Positions 24,160-32,837 of a stretch of DNA of 33,425 bases are shown here, piece by piece. The stretch spans positions 1 through 33,425 of the forward strand of contig DBXX01000045.1 in the NCBI GenBank assembly GCA_002309675.1. The letters run 5' to 3'. Source of the DNA: Lachnospiraceae bacterium UBA1201. GTDB lineage: Bacteria; Bacillota; Clostridia; Lachnospirales; Lachnospiraceae. The first letter of the stretch is position 1. Each line of letters starts with the position of its first letter. Below the pieces are notes generated by a model. It was not told where the DNA came from. It did no database searches and was given only the letters and a program-made list of their open reading frames with translations. The translations under genes were made by a program, and so were the position numbers.

Positions 24160-27100
24160 TTACTTCAATGCAAAGCCGCGGATGAAACGATTCTCCGAAC
24201 TATTAGTATTAGAGCTATTCATGCCAAGAATACTCAACAGATCCTGATAGGTAAGACGAACCGCCGTTGCTGCTGCGTTATCATTGTTATATACAACGAT
24301 ATTATTAGCATTGGAACTGGATGTATAGAAGAAGCGATAATGTGCTCCACTGCCGATTCCATCTCCGTTCCATGAGCAGAGAATAAAGCCCTTGTTTTCG
24401 TGTCCCATAGCATCATAGACAGCATTTGCAAACTTACTTGAATCCGAATACTCGGTACAAGATACTCCAAAACCGGACAGTGCTTCCGCCATCTTATACG
24501 GATTAGTTCCAAAGGAACTGGATCCATTATAGTATTTTGCATTTGCATCTATTACTTTTTGGAGATTTGTTATTTCGTCTTCCAACCACGGATATGCGTA
24601 CTGAAGATACCCGATAAATTCATTTAACTCATCTACTTCATCATCCGTTAACGGAATTGCCATTACGTAGCCTTTGTTTTCAAATCTGTAGATCACATCT
24701 GCCAGATTTCTTCTCTTTCCCTTGTATACCAAGGCATTATAGCAAGCCAACGGACCACAGCCAACCTCCCAGAAATCTTTCACGCCTACTTTAAATGATT
24801 TAAGGGCGTCTGTACCCTGGCCAGACAGATAACCGGTTCCCAAGTTTGTCTGGAGAGCTTTGTTATGAGAATAATTGATCGAAGGATCATAAACCTTACT
24901 CATCCAGTTGGCGATCTTCTTCTGAACCCAAGCGGGAACCTCCATCAATACTGCTCCATTGACAACCGCATACAGATTTACTTCAGGTTCCGTCAGATTG
25001 ATAGGCAACTGATATGTGAAAGCATTACCGTTATCCGGATATGCGACTCCCATACGTGTAGACCAACCGGTGATGGCACTCTCTCCGCTATCGATGTTTC
25101 TGAACACCTTTGCAGGGATCGTGATCTCACAGCCCTCACATCCATAAACATAAATGTCTGAGGTCATAGTATCCGGGAAATAAACAGTAACTTTCCAGTG
25201 TGCAAACAATGTATGGTTAGTCGCCTTGATGATTCTGGTCGAAGCAGTAACCTTCTCGCCACCACGTGCCTCGGTATACCATCCATCGAATACAAAACCA
25301 GAACGTGTAGGTGCTGCAGGAAGAGTTCCGTAGGTGTCTCCGTAATGAACAATAATGTTTCTATAAGTTGATGATCCACCACTGTAGTTTGCAGAAAACG
25401 TTACAGTCGTATACGACGTGGATATCCACTGTGCATACAAAGTATGGTTAGCCGCAATCGATACCTTTGAGGCAGAAGTGATCTTAGTTCCGCCGTTGGG
25501 CTCAGTATACCAACCGCCGAAAGTGTAACCACTTCTGGAAGGGGACTTCAGTTCTCCATACTCGGTTCCGAATGTCACGATCTTCTGGCTTACAGCAGGT
25601 CCACCTTGTGTATCAAACTTAACGATGTAATCCTTCGGACTAAACTGTGCATACAAGGTCGTATCGGTCGATAAAACGGTAGAAGAATTAGCGATGCGAT
25701 AACCGCCGCTTCTGGTTCTGAACCAACCGGCAAACCTATAGCCTGTAGGAGGTGTAGCTCCTGCAGGAAGACTGCCATACTGCTCACCGACTTCGTAAGT
25801 TCTGTTCGGAACAACACCATAGCCACCGTTCGTATCAAACTTGATGTTAATGGTAGGTCTCTTCCACTGTGCATACAGTTTGTGATCAACTGTCTTAGTG
25901 ACCTTCGTAGACGCAGTTACCTTCGTTCCACCCGTTTCAGCCGTAAACCAGCCCTGGAAGATCCAGCCGGGTCTGGTCGGTGTGCTGAGCGTACCATAGG
26001 TGCTGTCATAAGTTACGGTCTTCTGAGTTACGCTTGTTCCGCCCTTGCTGTCGAACGTAACCTTAATGTTCTTCGGCGTGTACTGCGCATACAAAACTGT
26101 ATCAGTCGCCTGAACGATCGAACTCTTTGCGATGCGATAACCGCCGCTCTTAGCGCGGAACCAGCCGGCAAATGTGTAGCCGGCAGGCGGCGTAGAGCCT
26201 GTCGGAAGACTGCCAAACTGCTCGCCGACCGTGTAGGTCTGGCTCGGTACGTTTCCGTAACCGCCGTTGTTGTCAAATTTGACTGTGATCGGCTTGCCCT
26301 TCCACTGTGCATACAGTGTCTGGTTTGCAGTGATCGTCACCTTTGTGGATGCTGTCACCTTCGTACCGCCACTGGCTGCCGTGTACCATCCCTGGAACGT
26401 GAAGCCGTTTCTGGTGGGACTGGTCAATGTACCATAGGTACTGTTGTAGGTAACCGTCTTAGAAGCGACTGTTGATCCACCATTGCTGTTGAAAGTAATT
26501 GTAAAGGTCTTCGGTGTCCAACGAGCATACAAAGTATGGTTGTTCGCAGTCGTTACCTTCGTGGAAGCAGTTACCCTAGTGCCGCCGCTCGCTGCCGTGT
26601 ACCAGCCGGTAAATGTGTAACCGGTTCTGGTAGGGGTTGTGAGTGTTCCATAGTTACTGTCAAATGTAACGGTCTTCGATGTTACGGCTGAGCCGTTATT
26701 GCTGTTGAATGTTACCGTAAAGGTCTTCGGTGTATATTGTGCGTACAGGATCTTATCATCGGCCTTAACGATCGAGCTCTTTGCGATGCGATAACCGCCG
26801 CTCCTGGTACGGAACCATCCCGCGAAGGTGTAACCTGTGGGCGGTGTGGAACCTGCAGGCAGAGTACCGAATGCGTCACCCACGTTGTAAGTCTGACTTG
26901 GAACATTGCCGTAACCGCCGTTGTTGTCAAACTTCGTCGTTACGGTCATCCTCTTCCAATGTGCATACAGTATGTGGTCTGCAGCCGTGGTGACCTTGTC
27001 ACCGTTTCCGATCTTGGTACCGCCGTTCTTCGCGGTGTACCAGCCCTGGAAGATATAAAACTCTCTCGTAGGTATGGTAAGGTTTCCGTAGGAACCATTG

Positions 27101-29922
27101 TAGGATACCGTCTTCGCAGTTACATCAGAACCGCCGCAACTGTCGAAAGTAACCTTATAGCTTCTGGCCTTATACTGCGCATAAAGCGTTGTGAAGGAAG
27201 GAGAAACAGTCGTAGTCTTAGTGATCTGAACGCCGCCGGACTTTGCTGTGTACCAGCCGACAAACGTATAACCGGTAGTCGGCGTAGAACCTGCCGGAAG
27301 ACTTCCATACTGCTCGCCGACCGTGTAGGTCTGGCTCGGTACGTTTCCGTAACCGCCGTTGTTGTCAAACTTCACGGTGATGGCATTACCCTTCCAATGT
27401 GCGTAAAGCACCTGATCTGCTGTGATCGATACCGTCGAAGACGCTGTCACTTTCGTGCCTCCGCTCTTCGCGGTGTACCAGCCTTGGAACGTGTAACCGT
27501 TTCTGGTAGATGCGGGCAATGTACCATAGGTGCCGCCATAGGTGACTTCTACAGACGATACAGCGGAGCCTCCGTTACTGTCAAAAATAACAGAATATGT
27601 ATTGGCCTTCCAATGTGCATATAAAGTCTGGTTAGCAGCCGTGGAGACCGTCGAAGTTGATGTTATCCTCGTGCCGCCGCTCTTTGCCGTATACCAGCCG
27701 GCAAATGAGTAACCCTTGCGGGAACTGGAAGGAAGGGTACCATAGGGTTTATCGAAGGTAACCGTGATCTCCGTTCCATCCGAACCGCCGTTTCCGTCAA
27801 AACTGATCTTATAAGTCTTAGGTGTGTAATGCGCATACAAAACCGTATACGAAGTACTTGCGATCGAACTGCCGATAATCTTGGTTCCGCCGGTCTTTGC
27901 CGTGTACCAGCCATCAAACGCATAGCCCGCTACCGGAGTAGGTCCGGCCGGAAGGCTGCTATATGCCACGCCGACATTATACGTCTGGCTCGGTACATTT
28001 CCCATGCCGCCGTTGTTATCGAACTTCACGGTTACAGTTATACGCTTCCAGTGCGCATACAGGGTATGGTCTGCTGCAGTAGTAACACTCGTAGTAGAAA
28101 CCACTCTCGAACCGCCGTTCTTAGCTGTGTACCAACCCTCGAAGATATGATTTGTCTTCGCAGGATTCTTCAGGTCGCCATAGGTTCCCCCATAGATCAC
28201 CGTCTTGGAATCCACGGCTGTTCCACCGTCGCTGTCGAAGCTTACCTTGAAGTTTCTGACCTTATACTGTGCATACAAAGTCGTGTGAGAAGGTGATACT
28301 GTTGTGGTCGTGGTGATCTGAGCGCCGCCGCTCTTCGCGGTGTACCAGCCGACGAAAGCATAACCCGTAGGCGGTGTAGGACCGACAGGCAGACTGCCAT
28401 ACGTGTTGCCAACCGTGTAACTCTGGCTCGGAACGTTTCCGTAACCGCCATTGTTATCGAACTTGACCGAAATAGAGTTGCCCTTCCAGTGCGCATACAG
28501 CAATGTGTCGCCGGCGTTGGTCACCTTTGTAGATGCGGTGACCTGTGTTCCGCCGCTCACTGTCGTGAACCAACCCAGGAATGTATAACCATTTCTGGTC
28601 GGTGTGGGCAGTGCGCCATAGGTGCTGTCATAAGTCACCGTCTTAGACGCAACATCGGAGCCTCCATTACTGTTGAACAGTACGGAAAATTTTTTGGGTG
28701 ACCAGTGCGCATAAAGTGTAATATTTGCGTTAGTATTCATGGTGGAAGAAGAAGTTATCTTCGTTCCGCCGCTCGCCGCGGTGTACCAGCCGTCAAAATT
28801 ATAGCCGGTACGGGTCGGTGTGGTTAACGATCCGAACGAAGTGCCAAAAGTAATACTTCTGGCCGATACAGACGAACCGCCATTGCTGTTAAAACTTACC
28901 GTATACGTATTCGGCGTATAATGCGCATAATACGTCTTATTTCCGTAAGATACCGTCGTGCCTGTAGTGATCTGGCTGCCGCCGCTTGCAGCTGTGTACC
29001 AACCGGCAAATGAATAACCTGCGGGCGGAGTAGGTCCGGCCGGAAGACTGCCGTACGAAGCACCAACATCGTACGACTTACTCGGAACATTTCCGTAACC
29101 GCCGTTACTATTGAATGACACCGTAATGGTGTCTCTGCTCCAGTGTGCATACAACGTATGATCCGCAGCCGTGTTCATGGTCGTAGATGATGTTACCCTT
29201 GAACCGCCGCTGGACGCCGTATACCAACCCTGGAATGTGTAATAGGATCTGCTCGGTGTAGAAAGAGAGCCATAGGAACTTCCATAGTATATATTCTTAG
29301 AAGAAACAGAAGAACCGCCGTTGCTGTTAAAATACACCGTATAAGATTTCGTGTAATAGTGCGCGTAAAGCGTAGTTACCGATGATGATACCGTTGTTCC
29401 TGTGCTGACTCTGCTACCGCCTGATGTATACCATCCGTCAAAGCCTTTGCCTGTCGGAGGGGTAGGTCCGGACGGCAGAGAACCATATGTGCTGCCGACC
29501 GTGTAAGTCTGGCTCGGAACATTTCCGTAACCCCCATTGCTGTTGAAACTTACCGTCACTCTTTGAACCGGCTTGCCGCTTTGCGAGATACGCAATGTCC
29601 ACAATTTGGACCCATCACGAAATACGACATCGCCGCTTCTGGAGGAAGTATTCGGGTTCGATGATACAGTCAGGGTGAATTTTGAACCACTCTTAGAACT
29701 GGATACCCAAGAAGGCTTTCCTTGGCAGTTCACGCTGGTGTAGGCACCAGTCAGAGTGACTGTAATGGTCTCTCCGCCATATCCAACGGAATATGGTTTT
29801 GTTGCTCCCTGTGCGATCGTTACGCTACCTGCTTCTGCAACTGTCGGAGTGATCAGTAACACCGCCATGAATAGCGTGCATAGAAAACAAACGAGACTTC
29901 GTCTTTTTACTAAACCTTTCAT
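24160..29922 (-). CDS. Giant secreted protein: BACON-like domain, 20 InlB-type repeats, C39-like cysteine peptidase domain
   Basis: The protein has 1920 residues. The ATG at 29922 has AGGAG 6 nt upstream. Seen in order: signal peptide (1-31), a BACON-like domain (about 33-118, with PSWVSSSKSG and LRISQSGKP), 20 InlB/Listeria-Bacteroides repeats of 71-76 residues (121-1578; GWYTA-SGG and LYAHW motifs), one degenerate repeat (about 1579-1655), and a C-terminal domain (about 1660-1920). The C-terminal domain has CGPLACYNAL (C1722) and GAHYRFFY (H1861), matching the Cys-His layout of C39/papain-like peptidases, with NND at 1881-1883 as a candidate third residue. The repeats should form an extended stalk, so a wall-spanning adhesin presenting a peptidase or inactive peptidase-like head is inferred. 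No sorting signal is seen. The leader carries the palindrome-promoter-RNA module at 29968-30093, and a terminator is at 23998-24040. Confidence 0.88.
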   Translation of the reverse strand: MKGLVKRRSLVCFLCTLFMAVLLITPTVAEAGSVTIAQGATKPYSVGYGGETITVTLTGAYTSVNCQGKPSWVSSSKSGSKFTLTVSSNPNTSSRSGDVVFRDGSKLWTLRISQSGKPVQRVTVSFNSNGGYGNVPSQTYTVGSTYGSLPSGPTPPTGKGFDGWYTSGGSRVSTGTTVSSSVTTLYAHYYTKSYTVYFNSNGGSSVSSKNIYYGSSYGSLSTPSRSYYTFQGWYTASSGGSRVTSSTTMNTAADHTLYAHWSRDTITVSFNSNGGYGNVPSKSYDVGASYGSLPAGPTPPAGYSFAGWYTAASGGSQITTGTTVSYGNKTYYAHYTPNTYTVSFNSNGGSSVSARSITFGTSFGSLTTPTRTGYNFDGWYTAASGGTKITSSSTMNTNANITLYAHWSPKKFSVLFNSNGGSDVASKTVTYDSTYGALPTPTRNGYTFLGWFTTVSGGTQVTASTKVTNAGDTLLYAHWKGNSISVKFDNNGGYGNVPSQSYTVGNTYGSLPVGPTPPTGYAFVGWYTAKSGGAQITTTTTVSPSHTTLYAQYKVRNFKVSFDSDGGTAVDSKTVIYGGTYGDLKNPAKTNHIFEGWYTAKNGGSRVVSTTSVTTAADHTLYAHWKRITVTVKFDNNGGMGNVPSQTYNVGVAYSSLPAGPTPVAGYAFDGWYTAKTGGTKIIGSSIASTSYTVLYAHYTPKTYKISFDGNGGSDGTEITVTFDKPYGTLPSSSRKGYSFAGWYTAKSGGTRITSTSTVSTAANQTLYAHWKANTYSVIFDSNGGSAVSSVEVTYGGTYGTLPASTRNGYTFQGWYTAKSGGTKVTASSTVSITADQVLYAHWKGNAITVKFDNNGGYGNVPSQTYTVGEQYGSLPAGSTPTTGYTFVGWYTAKSGGVQITKTTTVSPSFTTLYAQYKARSYKVTFDSCGGSDVTAKTVSYNGSYGNLTIPTREFYIFQGWYTAKNGGTKIGNGDKVTTAADHILYAHWKRMTVTTKFDNNGGYGNVPSQTYNVGDAFGTLPAGSTPPTGYTFAGWFRTRSGGYRIAKSSIVKADDKILYAQYTPKTFTVTFNSNNGSAVTSKTVTFDSNYGTLTTPTRTGYTFTGWYTAASGGTRVTASTKVTTANNHTLYARWTPKTFTITFNSNGGSTVASKTVTYNSTYGTLTSPTRNGFTFQGWYTAASGGTKVTASTKVTITANQTLYAQWKGKPITVKFDNNGGYGNVPSQTYTVGEQFGSLPTGSTPPAGYTFAGWFRAKSGGYRIAKSSIVQATDTVLYAQYTPKNIKVTFDSKGGTSVTQKTVTYDSTYGTLSTPTRPGWIFQGWFTAETGGTKVTASTKVTKTVDHKLYAQWKRPTINIKFDTNGGYGVVPNRTYEVGEQYGSLPAGATPPTGYRFAGWFRTRSGGYRIANSSTVLSTDTTLYAQFSPKDYIVKFDTQGGPAVSQKIVTFGTEYGELKSPSRSGYTFGGWYTEPNGGTKITSASKVSIAANHTLYAQWISTSYTTVTFSANYSGGSSTYRNIIVHYGDTYGTLPAAPTRSGFVFDGWYTEARGGEKVTASTRIIKATNHTLFAHWKVTVYFPDTMTSDIYVYGCEGCEITIPAKVFRNIDSGESAITGWSTRMGVAYPDNGNAFTYQLPINLTEPEVNLYAVVNGAVLMEVPAWVQKKIANWMSKVYDPSINYSHNKALQTNLGTGYLSGQGTDALKSFKVGVKDFWEVGCGPLACYNALVYKGKRRNLADVIYRFENKGYVMAIPLTDDEVDELNEFIGYLQYAYPWLEDEITNLQKVIDANAKYYNGSSSFGTNPYKMAEALSGFGVSCTEYSDSSKFANAVYDAMGHENKGFILCSWNGDGIGSGAHYRFFYTSSSNANNIVVYNNDNAAATAVRLTYQDLLSILGMNSSNTNSSENRFIRGFALK
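25189..29562 (-). repeat. 20-unit InlB-type array with a four-fold A-B-A-B-B superrepeat
   Basis: Type A repeats (usually 74 residues) carry GGYGNVPSQTY and GSLPAGPTPP-like turns. Type B repeats (usually 72 residues) carry GGS-V-SKTVTY and PTR-GYTF. The order is A-B-A-B-B four times: superunits at 29562-28477, 28476-27385, 27384-26293 and 26292-25189, of 362, 364, 364 and 368 codons. The linker ends also keep register: KRI/KRM/KRP after the second repeat and KGN/KGN/KGK after the fifth, in the relevant superunits. A 61-nt stretch at 26217-26277 is identical to 27309-27369, exactly 1092 nt away. Confidence 0.9.
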
Positions 29923-29967
29923 TTTCAACTCCTTTGTTATTAAATTTTGATTGTACTGGTGGCAAAA

Positions 29968-30035
29968 TGAACATGTTTATGCTGCGGCTCTTTGCATAAA
30001 CATGTTCATAAATGCCTGGTTTTCCGTTCTGCTTT
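29968..30035 (-). ncRNA. Structured leader RNA element, copy 1
   Basis: It lies in the 5' leader of the giant repeat gene. The 32-nt block at 30035-30004 matches copy 2 at 31 of 32 positions. It runs into a perfect 15-bp stem (30008-29994 with 29982-29968) with an 11-nt loop, AAAGAGCCGCA. Copy 2 has the same loop length and shares the 3' part of the loop. A cis-acting mRNA element is inferred; I could not match it to a known riboswitch. Confidence 0.58.
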
Positions 30036-30049
30036 GGTACACGCTTTTA

Positions 30050-30093
30050 ATTGTATCATAGTTTCAGCGCAAGTTCAACGAAAAGATTTTCGT
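30050..30093 (-). promoter_or_regulatory. Palindrome plus extended -10 promoter of the giant repeat protein gene, copy 1
   Basis: Minus-strand TTGAAC (30078-30073), a 17-nt spacer, then TACAAT (30055-30050) with an upstream TG (extended -10). The start point would be near 30043 and the leader about 120 nt. A palindrome with 7-bp arms ACGAAAA/TTTTCGT (30078-30093) touches the upstream edge of the -35. The layout is the same as at 23943-23986. Confidence 0.7.
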
Positions 30094-30128
30094 GAATATG
30101 ATCATATTATTTCCCCGATTGAAAATAC

Positions 30129-30171
30129 AAAAAACCGGCGGGCATCGTTTTCGATGCCCGCCGGTTTTTTT
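30129..30171. terminator. Strong bidirectional-type terminator after the DUF6273/Ig-like gene
   Basis: There is a 13-bp perfect GC-rich stem (30135-30147 with 30152-30164), a TTTT loop, six A on the left and seven T on the right. The stop at 30222 is 51 nt away on the minus strand. The symmetrical A and T tracts would allow termination in both directions. Confidence 0.88.
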
Positions 30172-30221
30172 CATATTCAGTCCGCCTTCTGTTTATACTA
30201 TCAGTCGGACAATGTATTCTA

Positions 30222-32609
30222 TTATCTTACTGTTACGGTTACTGCGTTGCTGATAGCGGTCTGGCCGTAAGCATCCTTTACGACGCAACGGAACTGCCAG
30301 CCATTCAGCCCTGCGGTAGTAGATACAGAGAGAGTAGCGGTTTTAGCGCCGCTCTGACCGGAATTCGACCAGCTGGAAGATGAATCCTTGCGGGACTGCC
30401 ACTGGTAGGAAAGTGTTCCGGTACCGCTCGCTGCTACAGTGAACTTCGCAACGGAGCCAGCTGAAACAGTCTTATTCGAAGGCTGTGTGGTGATTCTCGG
30501 AGCTGCGCCCAAGTTTACAGTAACGGTCGCCGTGCTGGAAACCACGCGGCTACCATGTGTATCCTTAACGATGCAGCGGAACTGCCAACCGTTAAGGCCC
30601 GGGGTTGTAGCTACAGAGAGAGTAGCGGTTTTAGCGCCGCTCTGGCCGGAATTCGTCCACTCGGAAGAAGAATTCTTACGGGACTGCCACTGGTAGGAAA
30701 GTGTTCCGGTACCGTTTGCTACTACGGTAAACTTCGCTGTAGAGCCTGCAGTCACAGTCTTATTCGAAGGCTGTGTGGTGATCTTGATCGGAACGACCGA
30801 AAGAGTCGCTGCATTAGAATTCAAAGTATTTCCATTTCCATCCTTTATGATGCAACGGAACTGCCAGCCGTTAAGGCCTGCGGTGGTAGCTACAGAAAGC
30901 GTAGCGGTCTTAGCGCCGCTCTGGGCGGAATTCGACCAGGACGAAGAAGAGTTTCTGCGAGACTGCCACTGATAAGTAAGTGGTGCCTTACCGGATGCTG
31001 CTACAGTAAACTTCGCTGTAGAACCGGCTGCAACTTCCGTATTCTTCGGCTGTGTTGTGATCGACGTCTTCACGGACAATGTTACTACGTTTGAAACTGT
31101 CGTTTGGCCGTTTCCGTTTCTGACAACGCAACGGAACTGCCAGCCATCCAGACCCGCTGTCGTGTTCACCGAAAGGGTCGGTGTCTTAGCGCCTGTCTGT
31201 CCGGACTTCGCCCACTCGGAAGAAGAATCCTTACGGGACTGCCACTGATAGTTGATCGTACCTTCACCGGTTGCTCTTACGCTGAAGTTTGCTGTCGCGC
31301 CAACCTTTGCACTCGCGTCCTGAGGCTGCGAGGTGATCGTGGGCGCCGTCGTTTTGAGCGAGGGCTTAGATATCTCAAAGGGGGCCGATGCATAGTCGGT
31401 CTCATGTTCACCGTTTACATCCTCAGCGAACATATAGATGAAATAGGTTCTGTTCCACTGGTCATAGTTTAAGTCTGCCGGTAACTGGAAGGACGCTGTA
31501 CCTCTTTCGCTCAGAGTCGAAGATGAACCTGTGTCCGCCTTTCCATAGTACAGAATCTTAGCGTCGTTCTCGTTGGTTGCAGTCCATCTCTTATCAAGGA
31601 TCAAATAGGAGATCTGCGTAGCATCTGCGCCATGATCACCGTAGACGTTATATTTAAAGCTGATCTTTCCGTCGTCCAGCATCGTATTGCTCTCAGGATG
31701 CGCTTTCAGATTCCCTCTATCAAGCAATGTAAGCTTATACTCGGATCCAACGGCTCCGGCAGTTCCCTTAACGACCGATGTAAACAGAATCTGGCCGGTG
31801 TTCACGTTAAATGCAGGGCTGATTCCGTATTCTGCCCGAACACTTCCTTCCATGAATTGGCCATCTGTAAAGACGTAACCGATCTCTCCTGTGTTTACGC
31901 TATCCTTATGTACGGATGCCGAACGAAGCACCCAATCTTCCGCTGCACCGTTATACTTCTTAACACGCGCCGGATGTCCGACAAAACTGGTGGGATATCC
32001 AAATGCCGTATTAGAGGCTTCCTCAGCATCCAGCAGAAAAATGGATTCGAGCTCTAGTGCGACATAGTTCGAGAATGCCTGTTTCGTCCATGAGTTGACC
32101 TGATAATCATTGACTCCCACAACCAACGGATGACTCGCTCTTTTGCTGATGATCACCGCACTTTTCTCTGCGGGTGTAAAGTTATTCGTATCCGAGAGAA
32201 AATAATCACCGCTCAGTTTTGCTCTAAGATCACTGTAAGACCATCCATTCGGCTGAGTTGAAGTGTTGTTTGGCTCTCCATCTCTATCATATTGATCCGT
32301 AAACAGAATGGAATCACAATCCAGAAACAGCGCTTTCACACCATAATCAAAACTATACGGTTGCAATACACGATATTTGACCGGCTTGCCGTCATACTTG
32401 CCGTACCAGACATAGCTGCCCTTCCAACCGGTGTCACCTGCCTGCGGTGCTACCGGAAAACCGATCGCGTCCGTCTGAAGGCTCGCGACCTTCTTCGTAG
32501 CGGCTGCCTCGACCTGTGTGCCGTTTCCCCCAAACGGAAGCAACGTCACCGACATAACTGCGGACAGCGCAGCTGCCAACAGTCTTTTAGCTACATTGTT
32601 TCTTTTCAT
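30222..32609 (-). CDS. Secreted DUF6273-like protein with four Ig-like repeats
   Basis: The protein has 795 residues, starting at ATG 32609 with GAGGGAG 6 nt upstream. Seen in order: signal peptide (about 1-36, MKRNNVAKRLLAAALSAVMS then a hydrophobic core and Ala-rich cleavage region), a DUF6273-like module (about 60-270, from GSYVWYGKYDGKP to YGISPAFNVN, with DWVLRSAS), the partner segment with LDKRWTATNEN and YFIYMFAEDVNG (about 280-410), and four Ig-like repeats to the end (about 418-795). The function is unknown. The DUF6273 module resembles C-type-lectin/FGE-like folds in its WLRS and SPAFNI-type motifs, so ligand binding is a guess. No anchor is seen. It has its own promoter at 32689-32718 and terminator at 30129-30171, so it is a single-gene unit. 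Confidence 0.88.
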   Translation of the reverse strand: MKRNNVAKRLLAAALSAVMSVTLLPFGGNGTQVEAAATKKVASLQTDAIGFPVAPQAGDTGWKGSYVWYGKYDGKPVKYRVLQPYSFDYGVKALFLDCDSILFTDQYDRDGEPNNTSTQPNGWSYSDLRAKLSGDYFLSDTNNFTPAEKSAVIISKRASHPLVVGVNDYQVNSWTKQAFSNYVALELESIFLLDAEEASNTAFGYPTSFVGHPARVKKYNGAAEDWVLRSASVHKDSVNTGEIGYVFTDGQFMEGSVRAEYGISPAFNVNTGQILFTSVVKGTAGAVGSEYKLTLLDRGNLKAHPESNTMLDDGKISFKYNVYGDHGADATQISYLILDKRWTATNENDAKILYYGKADTGSSSTLSERGTASFQLPADLNYDQWNRTYFIYMFAEDVNGEHETDYASAPFEISKPSLKTTAPTITSQPQDASAKVGATANFSVRATGEGTINYQWQSRKDSSSEWAKSGQTGAKTPTLSVNTTAGLDGWQFRCVVRNGNGQTTVSNVVTLSVKTSITTQPKNTEVAAGSTAKFTVAASGKAPLTYQWQSRRNSSSSWSNSAQSGAKTATLSVATTAGLNGWQFRCIIKDGNGNTLNSNAATLSVVPIKITTQPSNKTVTAGSTAKFTVVANGTGTLSYQWQSRKNSSSEWTNSGQSGAKTATLSVATTPGLNGWQFRCIVKDTHGSRVVSSTATVTVNLGAAPRITTQPSNKTVSAGSVAKFTVAASGTGTLSYQWQSRKDSSSSWSNSGQSGAKTATLSVSTTAGLNGWQFRCVVKDAYGQTAISNAVTVTVR
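30225..31350 (-). repeat. Four tandem Ig-like repeats at the C-terminus
   Basis: The units are of about 93 codons with YQWQSRK/R-SSS-W, SGQSGAKTATLSV and WQFRC. They are more alike to each other than to the repeats in the two paralogues at the left, suggesting homogenisation within the gene. There is one Cys per repeat. Confidence 0.85.
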
Positions 32610-32688
32610 TAAATCTCCCTCACTTTGAGTTATTTACACCCATTTCTCAACGCTTCCCCAAACGTCTTGTCGTAAGCACGACTGCCGT

Positions 32689-32718
32689 ATTATAGCATAA
32701 AGAAAACGAAAAGTGCAA
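32689..32718 (-). promoter_or_regulatory. Sigma-A-like promoter of the DUF6273/Ig-like gene at 30222-32609
   Basis: Minus-strand TTGCAC (32718-32713), an 18-nt spacer, then a perfect TATAAT (32694-32689). The leader would be about 73 nt. Confidence 0.65.
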
Positions 32719-32837
32719 CATAAAATATGCGAACGTCGGAAAAAATATGTGATATTACAACAGCAGGATAAGATAATCCAATCAAAAATAGCATGATTTG
32801 CAACGAAATCCGCATAAAATCGATTGTGTCAGCCTTG

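Noticed and set aside
25189..29562. Regularly spaced DNA repeats that could be mistaken for a CRISPR array
   Set aside because: The units are about 216-222 bp, in frame and encode InlB-type domains. There are no short identical repeats with unique spacers and no cas genes.
29968..30008. Inverted repeat as the end of an invertible promoter
   Set aside because: The arms enclose only an 11-nt loop, the promoter is outside them, and no recombinase gene is nearby. A transcribed hairpin fits better.
29968..30043. Cyclic-di-GMP or other known riboswitch in the leader
   Set aside because: The conserved core of GEMM and other classes that I know is not present; only the hairpin and the conserved block can be supported.
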